Assembly (NCBI GenBank): GCA_000980375.1
Contig: LARD01000009.1
Location: 1-64,000, forward strand
Direction: 5' to 3'
DNA length: 64,000 nucleotides
Source: Clostridium sp. K4410.MGS-306
GTDB taxonomy: Bacteria > Cyanobacteriota > Vampirovibrionia > Gastranaerophilales > Gastranaerophilaceae
Below, one piece after another: positions 26,929 to 36,151 of the stretch; the stretch's first letter is position 1; each line of letters begins with the position of its first letter. The position numbers and the translations under genes are program-made. The notes beneath the pieces are model-generated. The model was given only the letters and a program-made list of their open reading frames with translations. It did no database searches and had not been told where the DNA came from.

Positions 26929-29900
26929 TTATTCATCCAGAGATTTTATTGCAATGTCTACTTTTTGAGCAAAGTTGTTGTTAACTGCATAAACAAGGTC
27001 GTTTGACGCTTCCACCCAGAAGTGAGAATCGCACAATATCCTTGCGTCTTTGCCATCCGGCTCTTTGACGCTCATAACAAGCGGGTCTCCGCCTTTAAAA
27101 TGTGCAAGCACATCCTTAAGCCCGACAAGCTCCTCAAATTTCATCTCGTCTTTTAAAGAAATGGTCACAATACTGCTGTTGTCCACGGGTTTTACAGAAT
27201 CGACAATGATATTGTACTGGTCTTCGTCACGTTTTTGGACTTTGCCTGATAGGATGACCTTTTTTTCTGACTCAATAAACGAGTTGTAATTAATCAAAGT
27301 TTTGTGAAACGCCACAAACTCCACTTTGCCTGTCAAATCTTCGATAATCCCTGCTTTGAGGAATTTTGTGGGGTCTTTTTTGGTCGGAATCTGACGCACC
27401 TGAGTCAAAAGTCCGCAAATAGTTACAGGCTTGTCGTTTGGCATGTCCTTGAGCTCTGCAATGTTGTGCGTTGTCAAAAACGGCAGCTTGTCGATAATGC
27501 TCGAAAGCGGGTGGCTTGTTACGTAAAATCCGAGATATTCTTTTTCAAACGCCTGCACCTGTTTGTCGTCAAATTCCTCATCGCTGCCGGTGAGTGTGTA
27601 TGTGTCAAGGTCAACGCCCGTGCTTGTTGTCATTCCCGCAAAAAGGCTGGCCTGACCCAGCGATTTGGCTTCGCTTTGGCGTTTGGCTGACGCAATCAGG
27701 GGTTCAAGGTTTTCTATGAGCTGTTTTCTGCTTTTTTCAATGTTGGCAAAAGCGCCTGACTTGATTAAGCTCTCTAAAGTACGCGTGTTGTATGACTTGT
27801 AGTCTATCCTTGTACAAAAATCGTACAGGGACTTAAATTCGCCGTCTTGAGTTTCTCTTTCTTTTTCAATGAGTTCAATAACGCCTTCGCCCACGTTTTT
27901 GATAGACGCAAGCCCGAAGCGGATATTGTCTCCGTCAGGTGTGAATTTTGCGTTTGATTTGTTTACATCAGGCGCAAGCACTTTTATGCCCATTTTCTGG
28001 CATTCGCCGATATAAAGCTGGGTTTTTTCCTGATCGTTTGATACGCTTGATAAAAGAGCAGACATGTACTCAACAGGATAGTGTGCTTTTAAATAGGCTG
28101 TTTGATAAGCAACAAAAGCATACGCTGCAGAGTGGCTTCGGTTGAAGCAGTATGCGGCAAACTGTTCGATTTGTTCAAAGAGTTTTTCTGCATCTTTTTG
28201 GCTCATACCGTGAGAGGCTGTGTTTTGTACAAACAGTCCTTTTTGCTCGGCCATTTTGTCTAACTGTTTTTTACCCATCATACGGCGTACGTTATCCGCT
28301 TGCCCGAGCGAGTAATCCGCAAGGGTCTGGAAAATCTGCATGATTTGTTCCTGATAAACGATTGTGCCGTAGGTATCTTTCAAGATAGGCTCAAGGTCCG
28401 GGTGAGCGTATTCAATTTTCTGGCGGCCGTGTTTACGCTGTACAAAGTCGTCCACCATCCCCGAGTTCAATGGCCCGGGTCTGAAAAGTGCAACAAGAGC
28501 GCCAAGGTCTTCAAACACAGAGGGCTTGAGGTCTTTTACAAGTTTTTTCATACCTGCTGATTCTAGCTGGAACACGCCGTCTGTGTCGCCTTTTTGCAGC
28601 AGTTCAAAAGTTGCCTCGTCATCCAGCGGGATGTTGTTGATATCAACTTTTTCGCCTGTTCTTTTTTCTACCATTTTGAGTGCATTGTGAATGATGGTGA
28701 GGTTTCGAAGACCCAAAAAGTCCATTTTCAAAAGGCCGATGTGTTCGTCTTCAATCATCGTGTACTCTGTTACAATCAAACCTTCTTTTGAGGGTTCAAC
28801 AGGCACAATGTCTTCTAACGGCATTTTTGAGATGATTACACCGGCTGCGTGCATACCCGTGTTGTTTTTGAGGCCTTCAATGGCTTTTGCCATGTCCACG
28901 AGCTTTTTGACTGTGGGGTCTGTGTCGTAGAGCTTTTTGAGCTCCATTCCATCTTTTAAAGCGTCATCAATCTTGATTTTAGGCTCGGCAGGGATAAGCT
29001 GCGCCCACTGGTTGCTCTGCGCAAACGGGATATCATAAACCCTTGCTACAGACTTCATTGCGTTTCTTGCTGCAAGTGTACCAAAGGTTACAATCTGGCA
29101 TACTTTGTCTGCGCCGTATTTTTTTGTTACGTAGTCAATTACCTCGCCGCGGCGCTCTACACAAAAGTCTATGTCGACATCAGGCATGCTTACACGTTCT
29201 GGGTTTAAGAATCTCTCAAACAACAGGTTGTGTGCAATGGGGTCAAGGTCTGTGATTTCAAGCGCGTAGGAAACAAGGCTTCCTGCTGCCGAGCCGCGGC
29301 CCGGGCCTACCGGAATGTCGTTTCTTTTTGCGTAGTGGATAAAGTCTGATACGATTAAAAAGTACTCTGCAAACCCCATCTTGTTGATTACACCGAGCTC
29401 GTAGTCCATACGCTCTTTAAGGTCCGGACGGAGTGCGCCGTAGCGCTTTTTAATACCTTCTAAAGTCAGATATTCAAGATAAGATTCCGATGTAAAGTTA
29501 GGCGGGAGTTCAAAATACGGAATATGGTACTTGCCCATCTCGATAATAAGATGGCACTTGTCCGCTACTTCCACCGTGTTTTTGATACATTCCTCGAACA
29601 TATCCGCTTCCATCCATTTGAAAGAATCGCGAAGCTGTTCGGGTGTTTTTACATAAAATTCATCGTTAGGAAAACGGAACCTGTCTTGGCTTTCCTTGAG
29701 CGCGTTTGTTTGAATACACAAAAGCGTGTCGTGCCAGTCGGCGTCTTCTTTTTTCAAATAGTGGCTGTCGTTAGTGATGACCATTTTTATATCAAGGTCT
29801 TTGGCCAGCTGGATAAGCCCGGGGTTGGACATTTTTTGTTTTTCCAGCCCGTGGTCTTGCAGCTCTATGTAGTAATCTTCACCAAACAGCCCTTTGTAAA

Positions 29901-30375
29901 ACTTTGCTGCCTCGTAAGAAGCCTCTTTGTTGCCTTGAATAAACCCCTGTGCAACTTCGCCCTGAACGCACGCCGAAAGACAGATAAGGCCTTCGTGGTG
30001 TTTTTCAATTAGTTCATGGTTGATTCTGGGTTTGTAATACATCCCTTTGCATTTGGCTGTGGAAACCAGTTTTACAAGGTTTTTGTACCCTGTCTGGTCT
30101 TTTGCAATAAGCACAAGGTGCCAGGGGTGCGTTTTTGCGGGGTTTTTCTCTGTAATGTCTCCGTCGTATACATAAAATTCACACCCGATAAGAGGCTTGA
30201 TTCCTGCGGATTTTGCTTCTTCATACATCTGGATAGCGCCGTACATGTTGCCGTGGTCAGTGATTGCAACTGCGGGCATATCGTTTTCTTTGGCAAATTT
30301 GCACAACTCTTTTATACGGATAGCTCCGTCTAAGAGGCTGTTTTCGGTGTGTAAATGTAAGGGTACGTATTGCAT
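26929..30375 (-). CDS. dnaE: DNA polymerase III subunit alpha
   Basis: The 1148-residue replicative polymerase. The N-terminal PHP domain begins PLHLHTENSLLDG with ITDHGNMYG and continues to about residue 210. The palm holds GPGRGSAAGSLVSYAL (~345) and the catalytic aspartates PDVDIDFC (~397-404). Fingers and tandem HhH follow (GMHAAGVIIS, FRPGPLNSGMVDDF, RRMMGKKQ), and an OB-fold lies near the C-terminus (PVTICGLLTQVRQIPTKKD, ~985-1005). Length matches DnaE1. It stands alone on the minus strand and is convergent with speE. Confidence 0.97.
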   Translation of the reverse strand: MQYVPLHLHTENSLLDGAIRIKELCKFAKENDMPAVAITDHGNMYGAIQMYEEAKSAGIKPLIGCEFYVYDGDITEKNPAKTHPWHLVLIAKDQTGYKNLVKLVSTAKCKGMYYKPRINHELIEKHHEGLICLSACVQGEVAQGFIQGNKEASYEAAKFYKGLFGEDYYIELQDHGLEKQKMSNPGLIQLAKDLDIKMVITNDSHYLKKEDADWHDTLLCIQTNALKESQDRFRFPNDEFYVKTPEQLRDSFKWMEADMFEECIKNTVEVADKCHLIIEMGKYHIPYFELPPNFTSESYLEYLTLEGIKKRYGALRPDLKERMDYELGVINKMGFAEYFLIVSDFIHYAKRNDIPVGPGRGSAAGSLVSYALEITDLDPIAHNLLFERFLNPERVSMPDVDIDFCVERRGEVIDYVTKKYGADKVCQIVTFGTLAARNAMKSVARVYDIPFAQSNQWAQLIPAEPKIKIDDALKDGMELKKLYDTDPTVKKLVDMAKAIEGLKNNTGMHAAGVIISKMPLEDIVPVEPSKEGLIVTEYTMIEDEHIGLLKMDFLGLRNLTIIHNALKMVEKRTGEKVDINNIPLDDEATFELLQKGDTDGVFQLESAGMKKLVKDLKPSVFEDLGALVALFRPGPLNSGMVDDFVQRKHGRQKIEYAHPDLEPILKDTYGTIVYQEQIMQIFQTLADYSLGQADNVRRMMGKKQLDKMAEQKGLFVQNTASHGMSQKDAEKLFEQIEQFAAYCFNRSHSAAYAFVAYQTAYLKAHYPVEYMSALLSSVSNDQEKTQLYIGECQKMGIKVLAPDVNKSNAKFTPDGDNIRFGLASIKNVGEGVIELIEKERETQDGEFKSLYDFCTRIDYKSYNTRTLESLIKSGAFANIEKSRKQLIENLEPLIASAKRQSEAKSLGQASLFAGMTTSTGVDLDTYTLTGSDEEFDDKQVQAFEKEYLGFYVTSHPLSSIIDKLPFLTTHNIAELKDMPNDKPVTICGLLTQVRQIPTKKDPTKFLKAGIIEDLTGKVEFVAFHKTLINYNSFIESEKKVILSGKVQKRDEDQYNIIVDSVKPVDNSSIVTISLKDEMKFEELVGLKDVLAHFKGGDPLVMSVKEPDGKDARILCDSHFWVEASNDLVYAVNNNFAQKVDIAIKSLDE

Positions 30376-30575
30376 AATAAATATTTAACCATACAAAATG
30401 TTTAATTTCAGCAGTATTTATAGAAAAGTAAATTTAATTTTATAAAGAAGTGTTAACGAAAATCGAAAATATTAAGCAATGTAAATTTGAGTTTCTTGAC
30501 CTCAAAATCCCCGCCCCGTAAGCTTTTCTGTAAGATAAGATAAGATAAGTGACGGTGAATAATATCAAGTTCTCT
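30376..30575. other. AT-rich intergenic region upstream of the prepilin-like gene
   Basis: Between divergent dnaE and the prepilin-like gene there is a short tandem run of the pentamer TAAGA (about 30531-30549) and otherwise no gene. The palindromic promoter described separately follows. Confidence 0.4.
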
Positions 30576-30604
30576 TTAAAACCTGTCGACAGGGGTTATA
30601 TAAT
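30576..30604 (+). promoter_or_regulatory. Promoter with a perfect 12-bp palindrome in its spacer
   Basis: TTAAAA (30576-30581), a 17-bp spacer, then TATAAT (30599-30604), 26 nt before the ATG at 30631. The first 12 bases of the spacer are the perfect palindrome CCTGTCGACAGG (30582-30593), a typical place for a repressor or MerR-type operator. Confidence 0.55.
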
Positions 30605-30630
30605 AAAAAATAAGTGTCAAAGGAGAATAT

Positions 30631-32466
30631 ATGAAAAAGATTTACCGTGAAAAATTCGCAATATATAAAGGGTTTTCACTGGCCGAGGCGTTGATAACAC
30701 TGCTTATCATCTGCGTAATAGCAATTGCCTCGGCTCCGGTTATAACCAAAAAACACAGGGCAAAACTGAATCTTCCGCATGGTGTATATGCGTGTTACTG
30801 GAATGGCGACAACCTCGTGGCCAAATATTCAATAAACGACAAAGAATCAGACGGCAAAGTGGTTTACGATAGCGAAGAAGGCCGCTACGGCTGTGAATTT
30901 AACCCTCCGACAGGAGCAAAAAACTTTGTTGCTACGATAGTTGGCGGTGGCGGAGGCGGTGCCGGAGCAGGAATTGCCGGTTCAAATTCTTATAAAGTCT
31001 ATGCTTCAGATTCCGGCGTTTCTACATCTTATACAGCTGAAGAGACCGCTTATTACGAGTTTCTTGTAGCAGGAGCCGGTGGTGGCGGAGGTTCTGTATG
31101 GGATGAAGGCTCTTGTGCAAATGCACGCGAAGGCTGGCCCTGTGCAGGTTCAGCTTCCCCGGGCGCTGTTGTTATTACAAAACCGCAATTGTTTCCTAAA
31201 GGTACTGTGTTCAATATTGCAGCCGGTCAGGGCGGGTCTCCGGGCAACCAGTTTGCTGCTGGCCAAAGAGGCGGCGATTCTTATGTAAAAGTTGGTTCTA
31301 CACATGTTATCTATGCTCAAGGCGGTGGCGGCGGCTTTTCAGCTGATTTAAAAGCTTCTCCCAATAACAAATTTTATTATTCGGATTCGCTTGGCACACC
31401 TTCGGGTACAGGACTTACGGTTGTACGATATGTTGCTTTAAAATCTCCGATAAAAAGCACTGCACCGGACGGACAAAGCGGTGCGATGATTAGCGGTTTG
31501 CAGTCCGGAAAACCAGGCGGATATTACTACAAAGGTTTTGATATTCGTACTGCAAAGGCAGAGACTGCTACTGCGCAGTGGTACCAATTTGAAATGCCCG
31601 GTGCATATCTGCTTGATGACAATTGGAATGTGCGAACATTTTCCAGGACAGGCATGGCAGGAATAGTGCTTTGCAGCGGAATTGCAAAACAAACAACATA
31701 TGCTGAAAGTAAAGGTATGAATGCTGGCAGGCCTTATAGAAATACCCTTTTGACAAAATCTATTATGGACGAGTTTTATGTTTCGCAATATGAAAATCAG
31801 GCCATGCCTTTTGCTGCGGGTTCGTCAGGTGAGGTAGATGACGGAGCTTGCGGTGCAACTAATGAGGCATATTACACGGTAAGAGGCGGCAGAGGCGTTG
31901 TTGCAATGAAATGGAAAAATTTTTACGCAGGGCTGGGTGGCAGCTCGGGCAGTGTAACCCAGATTCCTTATGCTGAAATGCCTCAAAAATCTTTGCTTTT
32001 CCCGGGTAAAGGCGGAAAAGGAGGCAAAGGCAGTATCGTTGCAGCAGGCAATACGGGACAAACCGCCGGTTCTTCCGGAGAGCAATCTTATATTAAAAAT
32101 GGTACAAAAATCTTTGGCGGTCCAGGCGCAGCTGGCATTGATATTTCTAACGAAAAAAGTTATTCAATCCAAAAAAATGATGAAGGCATACCTGTCGGCG
32201 GTAATGGCGAATTGGCCGATGTATTAACTTCCAAAAAAATAGATACAGGCGGCTATGGTGGCTACAATAACGGCAACTTGAACAACTATGGCTTAACCCA
32301 GAGCGTGTTTGAAGGCGGCGCAGCCGCAGCAGGGTTTAACAAAATTTTCGGAGCCGGTGCCGGCGGAGGCGGTGGTGCTGCCTCTTTAAACGGTGACAAC
32401 TCCGAAAACATAACCCCGGGTGACGGAGGCAACGGCACTTCGGGACTGGTTTTAATCCAGTGGTAA
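30631..32466 (+). CDS. Glycine-rich giant prepilin-like protein
   Basis: The 611-residue product starts with a short basic leader and then KGFSLAEALITLLIICVIAI, a type IV prepilin motif: cleavage after Gly14, Phe15 as the methylated residue, Glu19 at +5, and a hydrophobic helix to about residue 38. Ordinary pilins and pseudopilins are 130-250 residues. Here the rest is a long extracellular-type domain with many Gly-rich stretches (VGGGGGGAGAG, GAGGGGGS, GQGGSPGNQ, GKGGKGGKG, GAGAGGGGGAAS) ending in SGLVLIQW, resembling the Gly-rich domains of phage tail tips. Several Cys residues could form disulfides. SD AAAGGAG precedes the ATG; it is a single-gene unit with its own operator-bearing promoter and terminator. 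Surface fibre or adhesin is inferred. Confidence 0.8.
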   Translation: MKKIYREKFAIYKGFSLAEALITLLIICVIAIASAPVITKKHRAKLNLPHGVYACYWNGDNLVAKYSINDKESDGKVVYDSEEGRYGCEFNPPTGAKNFVATIVGGGGGGAGAGIAGSNSYKVYASDSGVSTSYTAEETAYYEFLVAGAGGGGGSVWDEGSCANAREGWPCAGSASPGAVVITKPQLFPKGTVFNIAAGQGGSPGNQFAAGQRGGDSYVKVGSTHVIYAQGGGGGFSADLKASPNNKFYYSDSLGTPSGTGLTVVRYVALKSPIKSTAPDGQSGAMISGLQSGKPGGYYYKGFDIRTAKAETATAQWYQFEMPGAYLLDDNWNVRTFSRTGMAGIVLCSGIAKQTTYAESKGMNAGRPYRNTLLTKSIMDEFYVSQYENQAMPFAAGSSGEVDDGACGATNEAYYTVRGGRGVVAMKWKNFYAGLGGSSGSVTQIPYAEMPQKSLLFPGKGGKGGKGSIVAAGNTGQTAGSSGEQSYIKNGTKIFGGPGAAGIDISNEKSYSIQKNDEGIPVGGNGELADVLTSKKIDTGGYGGYNNGNLNNYGLTQSVFEGGAAAAGFNKIFGAGAGGGGGAASLNGDNSENITPGDGGNGTSGLVLIQW

Positions 32467-32495
32467 AACCAGAATTCTTCAAAACAGTACTTATT

Positions 32496-32523
32496 GACCT
32501 CTGTTTGACAGAGGTCTTTTTTT
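32496..32523 (+). terminator. Terminator of the prepilin-like gene
   Basis: Stem GACCTCTG/CAGAGGTC with a TTTGA loop and seven T residues. Confidence 0.85.
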
Positions 32524-32599
32524 CGCATGGAAATTAGAAATTTAATCGTCTTTGTGATATTTTAAAATCATCTGAAAAACTAGAAGAGGCGCAAAGGAT

Positions 32600-35266
32600 A
32601 TGGAAAATACACAGACTGTTAATTTTAGCGAATTGCCGACTACATACGATGCAAAAGCTACGGAAGATAGAATTTACAAATTTTGGGAAGATAACGAATG
32701 CTTTAAAGCTGACGCAAAATCGCCTAAAAAGCCGTTTTCAATAGTAATTCCACCGCCGAATGTTACAGGTGTTCTTCATATGGGTCACGCTATTGACGAA
32801 ACTTTGCAGGATATCCTCGTTCGCTACCACAGAATGTCGGGATATGAAACTCTCTGGGTTCCGGGTACTGACCACGCAGGAATCGCAACACAAAACGTTG
32901 TGGAAAAACAATTGCGAGCTGAAGGCACAAACCGCCACGAGCTCGGCAGAGAAAAATTCCTTGCACGCACCTGGGATTGGGCTAACGAGCACAAAAGCGC
33001 AATCTTAGACCAGTGCAAACGCCTCGGTGCTTCTTTTGACCGTTCAAGAGAAAGATTCACCCTTGATAAAGGCTGCTCTGAAGCAGTTAAAGAAGTTTTT
33101 ATAAAACTATACGAAAAAGGTCTAATCTATAAAGGTTCTTATATCGTAAACTGGTGTCCGCGCTGTCAGTCAGCTATTTCAGACGTTGAGACAGAATACG
33201 AAACAGAAGCAAGCCACCTCTGGGAAATCAGCTATTCACTGAAAGACCAGCCCGGCGCTATCGTAATTGCAACAACAAGACCTGAAACAATGTTCGGCGA
33301 CGCTGCGATTGCGGTTAATCCGACAGATTACAAATATAAAGACTTAATCGGCAAAACGGTTGTTATTCCGCTTACAGGCAGAGAAATTCCTATCATTGCC
33401 GATGAATACGTTGATAAAAAATTCGGTACAGGCGCGTTGAAAATCACTCCCGCGCACGACCCGAACGACTATGAAATCGCAAAACGCCACAACCTCAAAC
33501 CCATCTGGGTTATTGATGGCGAAGGCAAGATGAAAGCTTGTGCGGAAGTGCCGGAAGAACTCCACGGCCTTGACAGAGACGAAGCACGTAAGAAAACCGT
33601 TGATATGCTTCGTTACCACAACGATTTGGTCAGAATTACAGACCTTGAACACAACGTTGGAAAATGTCAGCGCTGCCACACAACAATCGAGCCGCTGCTT
33701 TCCGAACAATGGTTTGTAAAGATGAAACCGCTTGCAGAAGCTGCTATTAAGGCTGTTAAAACAGGCGAAATAAAATTTGTTCCCGAAAAATGGGAGAAAA
33801 ACTACCTCGGTTGGATGGAAAATATCCGCGACTGGTGTATTTCCCGTCAATTGTGGTGGGGACATCAGATTCCCGCGTATATCCACAACACAACAGGCGA
33901 AATTGTTGTAGCAAAGGAAAATCCGGACCCTGAAAATTACACTCAGGAAACCGATGTTCTTGATACATGGTTTTCATCAGGCTTGTGGCCGTTCTCTACA
34001 ATGGGCTGGCCAAACACTGATGCTGAGGATTTCAAAAAATTCTACCCGACAACAACCCTTGTAACAGGCTTTGATATTATTTTCTTCTGGGTTGCAAGAA
34101 TGATTACAATGGGGTATGAATTCACAGGCAAAGCACCGTTTTCAACCGTTTATATCCACGGCTTAATCCGTGACGAAAAAGGTCAGAAAATGTCAAAATC
34201 CAAAGGCAACACCGTTGACCCTGTTATCATTATTGACAAATACGGCTGTGACGCGTTGAGATTCACTATGACATCAATGTGTACATACGGCGGTCAGGAT
34301 ATAAAAATCAGCGAAGACAAATTTGAATACGGCAGAAACTTTGCAAATAAAATCTGGAACGCTTCAAGATTTGTGCTTATGAACCTCGAAGGCGTTGACA
34401 ACAAGGCAATTGATACGGATAACCTTACAATTGCCGACAAATGGATTTTGCACAGACTCAACGAAACCGCAAAACTCGTTAACGAAAATATTCAAACTTA
34501 CAGAATCGGCGAAACTGCACACGTTTTGTATGACTTCTTCTGGAACGAGTATTGCGATTGGTATGTTGAGATTGCAAAAATTCAATTGCAGGATGAAACT
34601 CAAAAAGCTAACACTCAAAGAGTTTTGAGATATGTTCTTGATATGGCTTTGAGAATGCTCCACCCGATTATGCCGCATATTACAGAGGCTATCTGGCAGT
34701 TGATTCCGCATCAAATCGAAATAAAAAGGGAAACAATCGGAATTATCAAAGCAGAGTTCCCGACTTATAAAAAAGAGTTTGTTTTTGAAACCGAAAACAA
34801 AGAAATGGAGCTTGTTTTTGAAACGATTAAGTCTTTGAGAAACGTCCGTCAGGGCTTGAACATTCCGCTTTCAGCGCAGATGAATATAACTGTTCTTGCC
34901 GGTGCTGCTGAGAAACCGGTATTTGAAGCGGTTGTACCATACTTGAAACGTCTTGCAAGAATCGAAAGTGTGGAATTTCAAGGCGAAGATACTCAAATGC
35001 CTAAAAAGTCAGCTTCTGCTGTTGTCGGCAATTCAAAAATCATAATCCCGCTAGAAGGTTTGATTGATTTTGACGAGGAAATCGCACGTCAGAACAAGAA
35101 AATTGAAAAGCTCGACAAAGAAAAAATGAGCCTTGAGGGCAGACTTAAAAACAAAAACTTTGTTGAAAAAGCGCCAAAAGAATTGATTGAAGAAACTCAA
35201 GCCCGCGCTGATGAGCTGAACTCTCAAATCAATGCGATAAAAGAGCTTATCGAGACTTTGAAGTAA
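32600..35266 (+). CDS. valS: Valyl-tRNA synthetase
   Basis: The 888-residue class I enzyme charges tRNA-Val. It has PPPNVTGVLHMGHA with the HMGH signature (residues ~52-65), WVPGTDHAGIATQ, the editing CP1 domain (about 200-400, with TTRPETMFGDAAIAVNP), a zinc-type segment WCPRCQSAISD (~185) and CQRCHTTIEPL (~360), the KMSKSKGNTVDP loop (~530), an anticodon-binding domain, and the C-terminal coiled coil typical of ValRS (about 820-888). Length and order are standard. It is a single-gene unit with a terminator behind. No T-box leader is visible upstream. Confidence 0.97.
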   Translation: MENTQTVNFSELPTTYDAKATEDRIYKFWEDNECFKADAKSPKKPFSIVIPPPNVTGVLHMGHAIDETLQDILVRYHRMSGYETLWVPGTDHAGIATQNVVEKQLRAEGTNRHELGREKFLARTWDWANEHKSAILDQCKRLGASFDRSRERFTLDKGCSEAVKEVFIKLYEKGLIYKGSYIVNWCPRCQSAISDVETEYETEASHLWEISYSLKDQPGAIVIATTRPETMFGDAAIAVNPTDYKYKDLIGKTVVIPLTGREIPIIADEYVDKKFGTGALKITPAHDPNDYEIAKRHNLKPIWVIDGEGKMKACAEVPEELHGLDRDEARKKTVDMLRYHNDLVRITDLEHNVGKCQRCHTTIEPLLSEQWFVKMKPLAEAAIKAVKTGEIKFVPEKWEKNYLGWMENIRDWCISRQLWWGHQIPAYIHNTTGEIVVAKENPDPENYTQETDVLDTWFSSGLWPFSTMGWPNTDAEDFKKFYPTTTLVTGFDIIFFWVARMITMGYEFTGKAPFSTVYIHGLIRDEKGQKMSKSKGNTVDPVIIIDKYGCDALRFTMTSMCTYGGQDIKISEDKFEYGRNFANKIWNASRFVLMNLEGVDNKAIDTDNLTIADKWILHRLNETAKLVNENIQTYRIGETAHVLYDFFWNEYCDWYVEIAKIQLQDETQKANTQRVLRYVLDMALRMLHPIMPHITEAIWQLIPHQIEIKRETIGIIKAEFPTYKKEFVFETENKEMELVFETIKSLRNVRQGLNIPLSAQMNITVLAGAAEKPVFEAVVPYLKRLARIESVEFQGEDTQMPKKSASAVVGNSKIIIPLEGLIDFDEEIARQNKKIEKLDKEKMSLEGRLKNKNFVEKAPKELIEETQARADELNSQINAIKELIETLK

Positions 35267-35285
35267 GATTATCATTTTATACAAG

Positions 35286-35317
35286 AACAGAGCCTGTAAA
35301 ATCGGCTCTGTTTTTTT
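35286..35317. terminator. Bidirectional terminator after valS
   Basis: Stem CAGAGCC/GGCTCTG with a nine-base loop and seven T residues on the plus strand; A-runs on the other side let it work for the minus-strand microORF as well. Confidence 0.8.
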
Positions 35318-35378
35318 ATTTATACCGCATCGATTCCCAGATTTTTGTGATTGTGTGTTCCAGTAAATCTTTTTTCAT
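35316..35378 (-). CDS. Possible 20-aa microprotein
   Basis: A 20-codon minus-strand ORF starts at ATG 35378 and runs directly into the valS-side terminator. Upstream, TAAAAT ends 6 nt before the ATG with no SD, the same geometry as other proposed leaderless genes in this window. The peptide ends KIWESMRYK; its KIWESMRY stretch is identical to residues 30-37 of the IspA-type protein encoded ~2.6 kb away, using different codons. It may be chance or a residue of an old rearrangement. Evidence that it is translated is weak. Confidence 0.25.
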   Translation of the reverse strand: MKKDLLEHTITKIWESMRYK

Positions 35379-35497
35379 TGTTTTATTTTAAATTGTTCTT
35401 TTAACAAAGTACTCATTGACGAATAATATTGTTACTTTTTTAAATTAGTATTTTAGATTTAAACTATTGTTTTAAAAATGTAAATCCACCTTTACGA

Positions 35498-35526
35498 TTG
35501 ACAAAGTGTCCTGTATGCAGTACACT
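35498..35526 (+). promoter_or_regulatory. Promoter of the toxin-antitoxin operon
   Basis: A perfect TTGACA (35498-35503), 17-bp spacer, TACACT (35521-35526). The -10 box ends exactly 6 nt before the toxin ATG and no SD is present, so the transcript should begin at the start codon. Confidence 0.75.
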
Positions 35527-35532
35527 TATATT

Positions 35533-35859
35533 ATGAAAACGTATGAGATTAAATATCTGATATGCGCAAATGGCTCTGCACCTGTTTTGGATTGGCTTGA
35601 TTCTCTTGACAATACAATCCGAAAACGTATTGTGCAAAGGATTTTGAGAATAGAAGAAGGTAACTTCGGTGATACTAAAAAGTTATCAGATGATATTTCA
35701 GAATTAAGGTTTTAATTTGGAAAAGGGTATCGCGTATATTATACCCAAACTAACAATACAATAGTTTTACTTGTAAACGGCGGAGACAAATCCGCTCAGG
35801 CTAAAGATATTGAAAAGGCTCACAAACTTCTTGATGAATGGAGGTCTAAACATGAATAA
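35533..35859 (+). pseudogene. HigB/RelE-superfamily toxin (HI1419 type) cut by in-frame TAA
   Basis: The frame from ATG 35533 reads MKTYEIKYLI then LDWLDSLDNTIRKRIVQRILRIEEGNFGDTKKLSDDISELRF, meets TAA at codon 61 (35713-35715), and continues in the same frame with FGKGYRVYYTQTNNTIVLLVNGGDKSAQAKDIEKAH to a natural stop at 35859. Together this is a normal 108-codon toxin of the phage Gp49/HigB family (HI1419), an mRNA interferase partner of HI1420-type antitoxins. The missing half contains the GYRVYY strand with the catalytic-site region, so the truncated 60-residue product should be inactive unless the stop is read through. The 3' end overlaps the antitoxin start by 8 bp, keeping translational coupling only if ribosomes read through or re-enter. 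Confidence 0.85.
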
Positions 35860-36148
35860 CACAGGTTCTTTTAACGAATATATTTTAAAAGATTTAAAAA
35901 CTGATGAAGATATAAAAGAATGGATAAATATCGGCTTTGAAGAATTTTTATCCGATAATGATTTGAATTCATTTGTAAAAGCTCTGGAATATGCTGTGCG
36001 TGCAAAAGATTCTATCTCCGGTATGTCAAAAAAGACAGGAATTTCAAGAAGCAACCTGTATGCAATATTTAACGGAGAACAGCAGCCGCAGCTGTCTACA
36101 GCGTTAAAAATTATAAAAGAGTTAGGCTATACTGTTAAAATCGCATAA
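35852..36148 (+). CDS. HI1420-type addiction-module antitoxin (HTH)
   Basis: The 98-residue antitoxin has an N-terminal part (SFNEYILKDLKTDEDIKEWINIGFEEFL) and a Cro/CI-like helix-turn-helix (KDSISGMSKKTGISRSNLYAIFNGEQQPQLSTALKIIKELGY, residues ~52-94), the architecture of the HI1420 family that always follows an HI1419-type toxin. It binds both the toxin and the operon promoter. I use ATG 35852 because GGAGGT lies 6 nt upstream; this ATG lies within the last codons of the toxin frame. It appears intact, so the pair looks like a disarmed module with a live antitoxin. Confidence 0.87.
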   Translation: MNNTGSFNEYILKDLKTDEDIKEWINIGFEEFLSDNDLNSFVKALEYAVRAKDSISGMSKKTGISRSNLYAIFNGEQQPQLSTALKIIKELGYTVKIA

Positions 36149-36151
36149 CCA

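Noticed and set aside
30072-30296. Antisense ORFs inside dnaE, groEL, valS and other long genes
   Set aside because: They lie wholly within clear genes, lack SDs and show no family resemblance; treated as shadows.
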